From Streptomyces sp. NBC_01214 (GTDB taxonomy: Bacteria; Actinomycetota; Actinomycetes; Streptomycetales; Streptomycetaceae), in assembly GCF_026340975.1 (NCBI RefSeq), contig NZ_JAPEOS010000002.1, forward strand, positions 1,609,001 to 1,673,000: a stretch of 64,000 bases of DNA. The letters run 5' to 3'. The notes beneath the pieces were generated by a model. The model was not told the origin of the DNA, did no database searches, and saw only the letters and a list, made by a program, of their open reading frames with translations. Position numbers and translations under genes: made by a program. Of the stretch, positions 53,022-61,498 are shown piece after piece; position 1 is the first letter of the stretch, and the number at the start of each line of letters is the position of its first letter.

Positions 53022-53566
53022 TGTCCCAGAGCAACCACGATTCCCACCGGCCGGTCGACGTACTGATCCGTCGCATCGACCCGGAGGTGCCGATTCCGGC
53101 ATACGGGCACCCCGGCGACGCCGGCTGCGACCTCGTCACCACCGAAGCCGCCGAGCTGGAGCCCGGCGAGCGCGCCGTCCTGCCCACCGGTGTCTCGATC
53201 GCCCTGCCCGACGGGTACGCGGCGTTCGTGCACCCGCGGTCCGGCCTGGCCGCACGCTGCGGGCTCGCGCTCGTGAATGCCCCGGGGACGGTGGATGCCG
53301 GGTACCGTGGGGAGATCAAGGTGATCGTGGTCAATCTCGACCCTCGCGAGAGCGTCCGGTTCGAGCGTTTCGACCGCATCGCCCAGCTGGTTGTCCAGCG
53401 GGTCGAGAAGGTGCGCTTCCACGAGGTGGCGGAACTTCCCGGCTCGGCCCGGGCCGAGGGGGGCTTCGGCTCCACCGGCGGGCATGCGGCCGTGGCCGGA
53501 TCCGGGGCTGGTCAGCAGGGTGGGAATGGCTACGCTTCGGTCGTAACCGACCGGGAAGGACAGTGA
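53021..53566 (+). CDS. dut: dUTP diphosphatase
   Basis: A 181-residue trimeric dUTPase that removes dUTP and supplies dUMP. All five motifs are present: HPGDAGCDL near 30, PRSGLA near 72, VNAPGTVDAGYRGE near 87, RIAQLVVQ near 121 and the C-terminal arm GSARAEGGFGSTG near 142. About 25 Gly/Ser-rich residues follow motif 5, longer than in most bacteria. It is coupled to the thioesterase gene (TGATG), and the DUF3710 gene starts after one base. Confidence 0.95.
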   Translation: MSQSNHDSHRPVDVLIRRIDPEVPIPAYGHPGDAGCDLVTTEAAELEPGERAVLPTGVSIALPDGYAAFVHPRSGLAARCGLALVNAPGTVDAGYRGEIKVIVVNLDPRESVRFERFDRIAQLVVQRVEKVRFHEVAELPGSARAEGGFGSTGGHAAVAGSGAGQQGGNGYASVVTDREGQ

Positions 53567-53567
53567 C

Positions 53568-54341
53568 GTGTTCGGACGTCGCAAGAAGAACGACTCCGCC
53601 CATGACGGCGGCGCGGCCGAGCAGGTCGTAGACGGCGTCGCCGAGCAGGACGACACGGGCGAGGAGAGTGCTGCCCCGCGCCGGGTGAACCTGCCGCCGG
53701 CCCCGCGGCCCGACGGCCCCTGGGACGTCTCCGAGGTGCTCGGGAACCCGGCCGACGGTCGGGTCGACCTGGGCGGCATCCTCGTACCCGGCGTCGAGGG
53801 CATGGAGCTGCGCGTCGAGGTCGCCGGTGACGCGATCGTGGCCGCGACCGTGGTCCTGGGCGACAGTGCCGTGCAGCTGCAGGCCTTCGCCGCGCCCAAG
53901 AAGGAGGGCATCTGGGGCGAGGTCCGCGAGGAGATCGCCGCGGGCATCACCCAGCAGGGCGGGATCATCGACGAGGCCCAGGGCTCGCTGGGCTGGGAGC
54001 TGCGCGCCCAGGTGCCCGTACCGCTCCCGGACGGGCAGACCGGCGCCCAGCTGGTCCGCTTCGTCGGCGTCGACGGTCCGCGCTGGTTCCTGCGCGGCGT
54101 CATCTCCGGCCAGGGCGCGGTGCGCCCCGAGTCGGCGGGTGTGCTGGAGCAGATCTTCCGGGACACCGTCGTCGTCCGCGGTGACGGCCCGATGGCCCCG
54201 CGCGACCCGATCGTCCTGAAGCTGCCGAACGACGCCCAGATGGTGCCGGACGGCGTGCAGACGGACGACCAGGAAGGCTCCCGCTTCGGCGGCGGCATGG
54301 GGCAGCTCGAACGCGGCCCGGAGATCACCGAGGTCCGCTGA
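53568..54341 (+). CDS. DUF3710 protein
   Basis: A 257-residue actinobacterial protein of unknown function, always near dut. A charged N-terminus (MFGRRKKNDSAHDGG) precedes a beta-rich domain (DLGGILVPGVEGMELRVEV near 66; WELRAQVPVPLPDGQ near 145; GVDGPRWFLRGVISG near 172). No enzyme motif is evident. The GTG follows GGAAGGA by six or so bases. A strong terminator follows at 54398. Confidence 0.88.
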   Translation: MFGRRKKNDSAHDGGAAEQVVDGVAEQDDTGEESAAPRRVNLPPAPRPDGPWDVSEVLGNPADGRVDLGGILVPGVEGMELRVEVAGDAIVAATVVLGDSAVQLQAFAAPKKEGIWGEVREEIAAGITQQGGIIDEAQGSLGWELRAQVPVPLPDGQTGAQLVRFVGVDGPRWFLRGVISGQGAVRPESAGVLEQIFRDTVVVRGDGPMAPRDPIVLKLPNDAQMVPDGVQTDDQEGSRFGGGMGQLERGPEITEVR

Positions 54342-54397
54342 CCTCGGACGACCTCGGACGGCCCCCGCGCACAGGGGGGCTCGTCGTGCATTTTCGG

Positions 54398-54435
54398 CCG
54401 GTGGGCCCCACTCCTTCGGGGGTGGGGCCCACCGG
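54398..54435 (+). terminator. Terminator after the dut-DUF3710 operon
   Basis: CCGGTGGGCCCCAC pairs perfectly with GTGGGGCCCACCGG around a TTCGGGG-type loop. Confidence 0.85.
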
Positions 54436-54550
54436 CTTGTCCGTGCGGCCTCGGGGGCGTCCTGCACCCTGCGTCAGGGATCCGTCAGGGATCGGCGCCG
54501 GGGCACGGATCGGTGCGTGCGCGGTGTGGACGTCCCGGAGAATGGGGCGC

Positions 54551-57259
54551 ATGGGACGCGGCAAGCTCAGGATCTACCTCGGCGCGGCACCCGGTGTGGG
54601 CAAGACCTACGCGATGCTCTCCGAGGGCCATCGCCGGGTGGAGCGGGGCGCGGACTGCGTCGTCGGCTTCGTCGAGCACCACGGCCGGCCGCGGACGGAG
54701 GTCATGCTCCACGGCCTCGAACAGGTCGAGCGCAAGCCCCTGTCCTACCGGGGCGCCGCCTTCACCGAGATGGACGTGGACGCCCTCCTCGCCCGCAGGC
54801 CCGCCATAGCGCTGGTGGACGAGCTCGCGCACACCAACGTGCCCGGCTCGCGCAACGCCAAGCGCTGGCAGGACGTGGAAGAGCTGCTGCGGGCCGGCAT
54901 CGACGTCGTGTCCACCGTGAACATCCAGCACCTGGAGTCGCTCGGGGACGTGGTCGAGTCGATCACCGGGGTGCGGCAGCGGGAGACCGTGCCGGACGAG
55001 GTGGTCCGCCGGGCCGACCAGGTCGAGCTGGTCGACATGTCCCCGCAGGCACTGCGCCGGCGCATGGCCCACGGGAACATATACAAGCCCGAGAAGGTCG
55101 ACGCGGCCCTGTCGAACTACTTCCGGCCCGGCAACCTCACCGCGCTGCGCGAACTGGCGCTGCTGTGGGTGGCCGACCGCGCGGACGAGTACCTCCAGCA
55201 GTACCGGGGCGAGCACGACATCCGCTCGACCTGGCAGGCGCGGGAGCGGATCGTCGTCGGGCTCACCGGCGGGCCGGAGGGGCGCACGCTCATCCGGCGC
55301 GCTTCGCGGATGGCCGCCAAGGGCTCGGGCAGCGAGATCCTGGCCGTCTACATCGCCCGCAGCGACGGGTTGACCGCCGCCTCGCCGAAGGAGCTCGCGG
55401 TCCAGCGGACCCTGGTCGAAGACCTGGGCGGAACGTTTCACCATGTGATCGGCGACAACGTCCCCGACGCCCTGCTCGCCTTCGCGCGCGGGGTCAACGC
55501 CACCCAGATCGTGCTCGGCTCCAGCCGCCGCCGCTCGTGGCAGTACGTCTTCGGCCCCGGCGTCGGCGCGACCGTCGCCCGCGATTCCGGGCCCGACCTC
55601 GACGTGCACATCGTCACGCACGAACACGTGGCCAAGGGGCGCGGCCTGCCCGTGGTCCCCTCGGCGGCCCGGCTCGGGCGGCCCCGGATCATCGCCGGCT
55701 GGGTGGTGGGGACGGTCCTGCCCGTACTGCTGTGCCTGCTGCTCACGCACGTCGACGCGGACCTCGGCCTCGCCAACGACATGCTGCTCTTCCTGGCACT
55801 GACGGTGGCGGCCGCGTTGCTCGGCGGGCTCTGGCCGGCCCTGGCCTCCGCCGCCCTCGGCTCGCTGCTGCTGAACTACTTCTTCGCGCCGCCCCTGCAC
55901 CGCCTCACGATCTCCGACCCCAAGAACATCGTCGCCATCGCCGTCTTCTTCGGGGTCGCCGTCTCGGTGGCCTCGGTCGTGGACCTGGCCGCCCGCCGCA
56001 CCCACCAGGCGGCCCGGCTGCGCGCCGAGTCCGAGATCCTCTCCTTCCTCGCCGGCAGCGTGCTGCGCGGCGAGACCACCCTGGACGCGCTGCTGGAGCG
56101 GGTGCGCGAGACCTTCGCCATGGAGTCCGTGGCCCTGCTGGAACGGGCGAACGACCTGGAGCCCTGGAAACCGGCCGGCAGCGTCGGCCCCGACCCCGTC
56201 GCCCGGCCCGAGGATGCCGACGTGGACATGCCCATCGGGGACCACATGGCACTGGCCCTGTCCGGCCGGGTGCTGCCCGCCGACGACCGCCGGGTGCTCG
56301 GCGCCTTCGCGGCGCAGGCGGCCGTGGTCCTGGACCGCCAGCGGCTGGTCGGCGAGGCCGAGGAGGCCCGCCGGATGGCCGAGGGCAACCGGATCCGCAC
56401 CGCGCTGCTGGCCGCCGTCAGCCATGACCTCCGCACGCCGCTGGCCTCCATCAAGGCCTCCGTGACCTCCCTGCGCTCCGCCGACGTGGAGTGGAGCGAG
56501 GAGGACCGGGCCGAGCTCCTCGAAGGCATCGAGGACGGCGCCGACCGCCTCGACCACCTGGTCGGCAACCTGCTCGACATGTCCCGGCTGCAGACCGGCA
56601 CCGTCACCCCGCTGATCCGCGAGATCGACCTCGATGAGGTGGTCCCGATGGCGCTGGGCGGCGTACCGGAGGACAGCGTGCTGCTGGACGTGCCCGAGGC
56701 GCTGCCGATGGTGGCGGTGGACCCGGGGCTGCTGGAGCGGACCGTGGCCAACGTCGTGGAGAACGCCGTCAAGTACAGCCCGGCGGGGGAGCCCGTCCTG
56801 GTCGCGGCCAGCTGCCTGGGCGACCGGGTCGAGGTCCGCGTCGTCGACCGCGGGCGGGGCGTGCCGGACGAGGCCAAGGACCGGATCTTCGCCCCCTTCC
56901 AGCGGTACGGGGACGCCCCGCGCGGGGCCGGCGTGGGCCTCGGGCTCGCCGTCGCCCGCGGGTTCGCCGAGGCCATGGACGGGACCCTGACGGCCGAGGA
57001 CACCCCCGGGGGCGGGCTGACGATGGTGCTCACATTGCGCGCGGTGGGCGGCGGCGGGACGCCGGAGCGTGCCACGGTGGGTGCGGGCACCTTCGCCGGG
57101 GCCGGGGCCGGGGCCGGGGCCGGTGCTGAGGCGGGCGCGGGCTCGACGGCGGAACCGGCGGAACCGGCTGAACCGGCTGAGCCGGCTGAGCCGGTGGAAC
57201 AGATCGAACTTGATCACGACCGTGATCGGATGACGCGACAGAAGGCAGGACCTCAATGA
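54551..57259 (+). CDS. kdpD: Sensor kinase KdpD
   Basis: A 902-residue potassium/turgor sensor. In order: KdpD ATP-binding domain with Walker A LGAAPGVGKTYA near residue 10; a universal-stress-type domain (about 235-370); four close transmembrane helices (about 380-480, DUF4118); a GAF-like domain; HisKA with the phosphorylated His625 in SHDLRTPLAS; and HATPase. A 60-residue low-complexity tail of Gly-Ala and repeated EPA units (57150-57200) ends the protein and is not typical of KdpD. ATG 54551 is chosen for GGAG about ten bases upstream; ATG 54542 is too close. It overlaps kdpE by ATGA. No kdpFABC genes are present here. Confidence 0.92.
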   Translation: MGRGKLRIYLGAAPGVGKTYAMLSEGHRRVERGADCVVGFVEHHGRPRTEVMLHGLEQVERKPLSYRGAAFTEMDVDALLARRPAIALVDELAHTNVPGSRNAKRWQDVEELLRAGIDVVSTVNIQHLESLGDVVESITGVRQRETVPDEVVRRADQVELVDMSPQALRRRMAHGNIYKPEKVDAALSNYFRPGNLTALRELALLWVADRADEYLQQYRGEHDIRSTWQARERIVVGLTGGPEGRTLIRRASRMAAKGSGSEILAVYIARSDGLTAASPKELAVQRTLVEDLGGTFHHVIGDNVPDALLAFARGVNATQIVLGSSRRRSWQYVFGPGVGATVARDSGPDLDVHIVTHEHVAKGRGLPVVPSAARLGRPRIIAGWVVGTVLPVLLCLLLTHVDADLGLANDMLLFLALTVAAALLGGLWPALASAALGSLLLNYFFAPPLHRLTISDPKNIVAIAVFFGVAVSVASVVDLAARRTHQAARLRAESEILSFLAGSVLRGETTLDALLERVRETFAMESVALLERANDLEPWKPAGSVGPDPVARPEDADVDMPIGDHMALALSGRVLPADDRRVLGAFAAQAAVVLDRQRLVGEAEEARRMAEGNRIRTALLAAVSHDLRTPLASIKASVTSLRSADVEWSEEDRAELLEGIEDGADRLDHLVGNLLDMSRLQTGTVTPLIREIDLDEVVPMALGGVPEDSVLLDVPEALPMVAVDPGLLERTVANVVENAVKYSPAGEPVLVAASCLGDRVEVRVVDRGRGVPDEAKDRIFAPFQRYGDAPRGAGVGLGLAVARGFAEAMDGTLTAEDTPGGGLTMVLTLRAVGGGGTPERATVGAGTFAGAGAGAGAGAEAGAGSTAEPAEPAEPAEPAEPVEQIELDHDRDRMTRQKAGPQ

Positions 57260-57942
57260 CCCGGGTGCTCGTGGTGGAAGACGAGCCGCAGATCGTCCGA
57301 GCGCTTGTGATCAACCTGAAGGCGCGCAGATACGAGGTCGACGCCGCGGCCGACGGCGCGAGCGCACTGGAGCTCGCGGCCGCCCGCCACCCCGACGTGG
57401 TCGTGCTCGACCTCGGACTGCCCGACATGGACGGGGTCGAGGTGATCAAGGGCCTGCGCGGCTGGACCCGGGTACCGATCCTGGTCCTCTCCGCGCGGCA
57501 CAGCTCCGACGAGAAGGTCGAGGCCCTGGACGCGGGCGCCGACGACTACGTCACCAAGCCCTTCGGCATGGACGAGCTGCTGGCGCGGCTGCGCGCCGCC
57601 GTCCGCCGGGCCGAGCCGGCCGCGGGCTCCGGCGAGGACGAGGTGATCGTGGAGACGGACGGCTTCACGGTGGACCTGGCCGCCAAGAAGGCCGTGCGCG
57701 AGGGCCGCGACGTACGGCTGACGCCCACCGAGTGGCACCTGCTGGAGGTCCTGGTCCGCAACAGCGGCAAGCTGGTCAGCCAGAAGCAGTTGCTCCAGGA
57801 GGTCTGGGGGCCCTCGTACGGCACCGAGACGAATTACCTGCGGGTCTACATGGCCCAACTGCGGCGCAAACTGGAGGCGGACCCCTCGCATCCGCGGCAC
57901 TTCATCACCGAGCCGGGCATGGGCTACCGCTTCGAGCGGTAG
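57256..57942 (+). CDS. kdpE: Response regulator KdpE
   Basis: A 228-residue OmpR-type regulator: receiver (phosphorylated Asp near 52 in VVVLDLGLPD, Lys in VTKPFGM near 101) and winged helix (YLRVYMAQLRRKLEADPS near 195, ending PGMGYRFER). With KdpD it activates the high-affinity potassium pump operon when K+ is low; that operon must lie elsewhere. It overlaps kdpD by four bases. Confidence 0.93.
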   Translation: MTRVLVVEDEPQIVRALVINLKARRYEVDAAADGASALELAAARHPDVVVLDLGLPDMDGVEVIKGLRGWTRVPILVLSARHSSDEKVEALDAGADDYVTKPFGMDELLARLRAAVRRAEPAAGSGEDEVIVETDGFTVDLAAKKAVREGRDVRLTPTEWHLLEVLVRNSGKLVSQKQLLQEVWGPSYGTETNYLRVYMAQLRRKLEADPSHPRHFITEPGMGYRFER

Positions 57943-57966
57943 GGGGCGCGCCGGTACGCTTCCTTT

Positions 57967-58386
57967 ATGAGTGCTGAACCGCGTCCCGAGAAGTCCGCGA
58001 AGCCGGCCAGGCCTGCGGGCCGGTTCCGCCGGATGATTGAGCGGCTGTCCACCTCCCAGGAGGAGCTGCATTCGGCGGAGCTGCAGGAGGACGCAGAAGC
58101 CGCGGGGTGCACGCGGATCTGCGACTGCCACGACCGTCAGATAGTCAAGGTGACCGGAACCCTGCGTACGGTCACCCTGCGGCCGCGCGCAGGCGTTCCC
58201 GCCCTGGAGGCCGAGCTCTTCGACGGCTCGGCCGCGCTGGACGTGGTCTGGCTCGGGCGTCGCTCGATCGTGGGAATCGAGCCCGGCAGACGCATGATCG
58301 CCTCGGGGCGCATCTCCATGACCCACGGCCGTCGGGTGCTCTTCAACCCGAAGTACGAACTCCGCCCGCTCGGACAGGAGCACTGA
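57967..58386 (+). CDS. OB-fold nucleic-acid-binding protein
   Basis: A 139-residue protein with a charged N-terminus (about 1-45) and one OB-fold (about 55-135: IVKVTGTLRTVTLRP, ALDVVWLGRRSIVGIEPG, MIASGRISMTHGRRVLFN), the tRNA-anticodon/RecG-wedge type. A CTRICDC pair near 48 may bind metal. The role is unknown. TACGCT six bases before the ATG predicts a leaderless mRNA, with its own promoter inside the kdpE-downstream gap. The DUF3159 gene follows after three bases. Confidence 0.85.
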   Translation: MSAEPRPEKSAKPARPAGRFRRMIERLSTSQEELHSAELQEDAEAAGCTRICDCHDRQIVKVTGTLRTVTLRPRAGVPALEAELFDGSAALDVVWLGRRSIVGIEPGRRMIASGRISMTHGRRVLFNPKYELRPLGQEH

Positions 58387-58389
58387 CCG

Positions 58390-59130
58390 GTGACGTCACT
58401 CGACAAACCGACCACCCCGGATTCGACGGGGCCGCGCCATGCCGCCACCCCTTCCGCCGACCAGAAGGCCGTGACCCAGGCGGCGCTCTTCGATGCCTTC
58501 GGCGGTATCCGGGGCACCGTGGAGACGATGCTGCCCGGGCTGCTCTTCGTCATGATCTACACGATCAACAAGGACGTGAAGTCGTCGGCCATCGCGGCCG
58601 GCGCGGTCGCGGTCCTGCTGGTGATCGTGCGGCTGCTGCGCAGGGACACGGTCAAGCACGCCTTCAGCGGGGTCTTCGGCGTGGGTGTGGGCGTGGCCTT
58701 CGCCCTGTTCACGGGCGACGCGAAGGGTTTCTACCTGCCGGGCATGATCTACGGCGTCGGCCTCGGCGTGGCCTTCACGATCTCGGCGCTGGTGGGCTTC
58801 CCGCTGCTCGGCGTGATCCTGGGCCCGGTGTTCAAGGAGAACCTCTCCTGGCGCACCCGCAACCCCGGGCGCAAGAAGGCGTACGTCAAGGCCAGCCTGG
58901 CCTGGGGCCTGATCTTCCTCGCCAAGTACGCGATCCTCTTCCCGCTGTACTGGTGGGGTGACGCGACGCAGCTGGGCTGGGTACTGATCGCGCTGAAGCT
59001 CCCGCCGATGGTGCTGGCCGTGTACTTCACCTGGGTTTTCCTGGCGAAGGCGCCGCCGCCGATCGACGTGATCGCGGAGTGGGAGGCCAAGGAGGCGGCG
59101 GAGGCCGCCGCCAAGGGGCCGAAGGCCTGA
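58390..59130 (+). CDS. DUF3159 membrane protein
   Basis: A 246-residue protein with five or six transmembrane helices (MLPGLLFVMIYTI near 48, IAAGAVAVLLVIVRLL near 66, GVFGVGVGVAFALFTG near 94, LGVAFTISALVGFPLLGVIL near 120, LAWGLIFLAKYAILFPLYW near 175, PPMVLAVYFTWVFLA near 205). Function unknown; the gene is conserved next to the potassium/TrkA region of actinomycetes. It starts with GTG and is translationally close to the OB-fold gene. Confidence 0.87.
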   Translation: MTSLDKPTTPDSTGPRHAATPSADQKAVTQAALFDAFGGIRGTVETMLPGLLFVMIYTINKDVKSSAIAAGAVAVLLVIVRLLRRDTVKHAFSGVFGVGVGVAFALFTGDAKGFYLPGMIYGVGLGVAFTISALVGFPLLGVILGPVFKENLSWRTRNPGRKKAYVKASLAWGLIFLAKYAILFPLYWWGDATQLGWVLIALKLPPMVLAVYFTWVFLAKAPPPIDVIAEWEAKEAAEAAAKGPKA

Positions 59131-59144
59131 CGGCCCGTAGTCGA

Positions 59145-59187
59145 CGAAGGGGTGGGACCGGCCCGGGAGGCCGGTCCCACCCCTTCG
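59145..59187 (+). terminator. Terminator after the DUF3159 gene
   Basis: CGAAGGGGTGGGACCGGCC pairs perfectly over 19 bp with GGCCGGTCCCACCCCTTCG. Confidence 0.88.
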
Positions 59188-59429
59188 TGCTGCCGCGCTC
59201 GCGCGCGCATCTGCGGGGTGCGGGGACGGGCTCGGACGGCCGCCCGCCCACGACGCGCTGCTGGCCGGCCCCTGATCCCGGCGGCCCCGGTCCTGCGGGC
59301 ACCGGGGCGGGCCCGCAGGACGGACGGCCCGGGCGGCCGCCCGGGCGGCGATCCCGGCGGCCGGTGAGCAGCCGCATCCGCGGGCGGCGGGATCGCGGCA
59401 GGACCGAAGGCCTGCGGCACGCAGGGCCG

Positions 59430-59566
59430 GGCGTGCGGTGTGCCGCGGGCTCCAGCGTGCGCGGGCGCCAGCGTGCGGCGGGCCCCAGGGTGCCGCGGGC
59501 GCCAGGGTGCGGTGGGCCTTAGCGTGCGGCGGGCCTTAGCGTGTCGCGGGCCCCAGCGTGCCGTGG
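59430..59566. repeat. 17-bp degenerate tandem repeat array
   Basis: About seven units of the type GCGTGCGGCGGGCCCCA or GCGTGCGGCGGGCCTTA, each 16-17 bp, run head to tail. The unit is not a multiple of three and no gene spans it. The whole 59131-59950 gap is otherwise GC-rich, without a supportable gene. Confidence 0.75.
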
Positions 59567-59893
59567 ACGGCCGCAGGAGCGCCGCCCGGCCGCCCGCCGG
59601 GCGGGGCGGCCCCTGGTACAGGTCGAGTCCCAGTGGCCGGAGGCCTTGGCAGGCTGCCTCCCGGCCTCCCGGCCTCTCCGGCCCGGACCGCCGCGGGAGC
59701 GAGGGTCCGCGGTTGCAGCGTCGAGGCGCAGGGACTCCGAGGCCGTCCCTTCAGGACCTTGCCTGACCCGCGCCGCCCGGCCCCGAACCTCACCTCCCGG
59801 ACTCCGTCTGGGGGACCCCAGGTCGTCGGGGCGCCCGGGGCTCTCCCAGCGGTAGCTGGGAGCCGAGGCGCCGGCCCCGGCAGCCGGGAAGCC

Positions 59894-59929
59894 CGAAGGG
59901 GGCGCGCCCCGCAGGGCGCGCCCCCTTCG
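59894..59929 (-). terminator. Terminator of the trkA pair
   Basis: CGAAGGGGGCGCGCCC pairs perfectly with GGGCGCGCCCCCTTCG around CGCA, 22 bases beyond the stop of the minus-strand TrkA gene. Confidence 0.88.
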
Positions 59930-59950
59930 TCGTCAAGCGTGCCCGCAGGG

Positions 59951-60613
59951 CTAGCGGCGGGCCTGGAGGAGGTCCTCCAGCTGTTCCTCGCGGGCCTGGG
60001 CGGCCACGAAGAGCAGCTCGTCGCCCGGCTCCAGGGTCTCTTCCCCGTGCGGGGTGAGGACCCGGTTGCCCCGGATGATCGTGACCAGCGAGGTGTCCTC
60101 GGGCCAGGTGATGTCGCTGATCTGGGTGCCCGCGACCGAGGAGTCGGCCGGCAGGGTCAGCTCGACGAGGTTGGCGTCACCGTGGCTGAAGCGCAGCAGC
60201 CGGACCAGGTCGCCGACGCTCACGGCCTCCTCGACCAGGGCCGACATCAGGCGCGGCGTGGAGACGGCGACGTCGACGCCCCAGGACTCGTTGAAGAGCC
60301 ACTCGTTCTTCGGGTTGTTGACGCGGGCCACCACGCGCGGCACCCCGTACTCGGTCTTGGCGAGCAGTGAGACGACGAGGTTGACCTTGTCGTCACCGGT
60401 GGCCGCGATGACCACGTTGCAGCGCTGCAGCGCCGCCTCGTCCAGCGAGGTGATCTCGCAGGCGTCGGCCAGCAGCCATTCGGCCTGCGGCACCCGCTCG
60501 ACCGAGATGGCGGTCGGGGCCTTGTCGACCAGGAGCACCTCGTGGCCGTTCTCCAGCAGTTCGCCCGCGATGGACCGACCCACCGCGCCCGCACCGGCGA
60601 TCGCGACCCTCAT
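59951..60613 (-). CDS. trkA: TrkA/RCK potassium-channel regulatory protein
   Basis: A 220-residue RCK protein: Rossmann TrkA_N (GAGAVGRSIAGELLENGHEV near 7; DACEITSLDEA near 50) and TrkA_C (about 140-220; SVAGTQISDITWPEDTSLVT and ending GDELLFVAAQ). It binds NAD(H) or ATP and gates a potassium channel or transporter. It overlaps the upstream TrkA gene by ATGA, giving two different RCK subunits from one message. Confidence 0.92.
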   Translation of the reverse strand: MRVAIAGAGAVGRSIAGELLENGHEVLLVDKAPTAISVERVPQAEWLLADACEITSLDEAALQRCNVVIAATGDDKVNLVVSLLAKTEYGVPRVVARVNNPKNEWLFNESWGVDVAVSTPRLMSALVEEAVSVGDLVRLLRFSHGDANLVELTLPADSSVAGTQISDITWPEDTSLVTIIRGNRVLTPHGEETLEPGDELLFVAAQAREEQLEDLLQARR

Positions 60614-61278
60614 GCGTGTGCCTCCTCAGGCCCCTCGGCGAACGCCGCCTCGACCTTGTCGATCTCGTCCGTGCGCATCATCACGTGGACGAGGTCGCCC
60701 TCTTGCAGGACCGTCGCCGACGTGGGCAGCATCGCTTCGCCCAGGCGGGTGAGGAACGCCACGCGGACGCCCGTCTCGTCCTGGAGCTTGCTGACCTTGT
60801 GGCCGATCCAGGCGGCGGAGGTGTGCACCTCGGCGAGCTGCACCCCGCCGCTCGGGTCGCGCCACAGCGGCTCGGCGCCCGAGGGCAGCAGCCGGCGCAG
60901 CATCTGGTCGGCGGTCCACCGCACGGTGGCGACGGTGGGGATGCCGAGGCGCTGGTAGACCTCGGCGCGCTTGGGGTCGTAGATGCGGGCCGCGACGTTC
61001 TCGACGCCGAACATCTCACGGGCCACGCGGGCAGCGATGATGTTGGAATTGTCACCACTGCTGACGGCGGCGAAGGCGCCCGCGTCCTCGATTCCCGCCT
61101 CCCTCAGGGTGTCCTGGTCGAAGCCGACCCCGGTGACGCGGCGGCCGCCGAATCCGGCGCCGAGCCGGCGGAATGCGGTGGGGTCCTGGTCGACGACGGC
61201 GACCGTATGCCCCTGCTGTTCCAGGGTTTGCGCGAGGGCGGAGCCCACCCTTCCGCAACCCATGATGACGATGTGCAC
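60610..61278 (-). CDS. TrkA/RCK potassium-channel regulatory protein, second subunit
   Basis: A 222-residue RCK protein, first gene of the pair. Rossmann part: IVIMGCGRVGSALAQTLEQQ near 4, VVDQDPTAFRRL near 28; TrkA_C near 135-222 (TVLQEGDLVHVMMRTDEID). The start is a GTG at 61278 after GGAAGGA, not an upstream codon. It lies divergent from the KimA-like transporter, 220 bases away, so the RCK pair probably controls that or another K+ channel (inference). Confidence 0.9.
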   Translation of the reverse strand: MHIVIMGCGRVGSALAQTLEQQGHTVAVVDQDPTAFRRLGAGFGGRRVTGVGFDQDTLREAGIEDAGAFAAVSSGDNSNIIAARVAREMFGVENVAARIYDPKRAEVYQRLGIPTVATVRWTADQMLRRLLPSGAEPLWRDPSGGVQLAEVHTSAAWIGHKVSKLQDETGVRVAFLTRLGEAMLPTSATVLQEGDLVHVMMRTDEIDKVEAAFAEGPEEAHA

Positions 61279-61461
61279 GGCCGTCCTTCCGGCTGTCAGC
61301 GACTCGCTGGTTCCCAGCCTCATTGCATGCTCTGGTTTAACAGGGTCTCAGACCATGGCCCAAGCTACACACGGGCGGTCACCGATGGGGTCTCTTGCGT
61401 CGCAGTCGTGCTGCGGGTGGGGAGGAATTGCGGCGGGATTGCGGTATGAGGGGGTGCAGGG

Positions 61462-61491
61462 TTCGTCAGGCTGATTTCGAACGCTTACGAT
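61462..61491 (+). promoter_or_regulatory. Leaderless promoter of the KimA-like gene
   Basis: TACGAT (61486-61491) lies seven bases before the GTG at 61499, with a weak TTCGTC -35 at 61462, 18 bases upstream. There is no ribosome binding site, so transcription should start at the GTG itself. Confidence 0.6.
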
Positions 61492-61498
61492 CCTCTGC

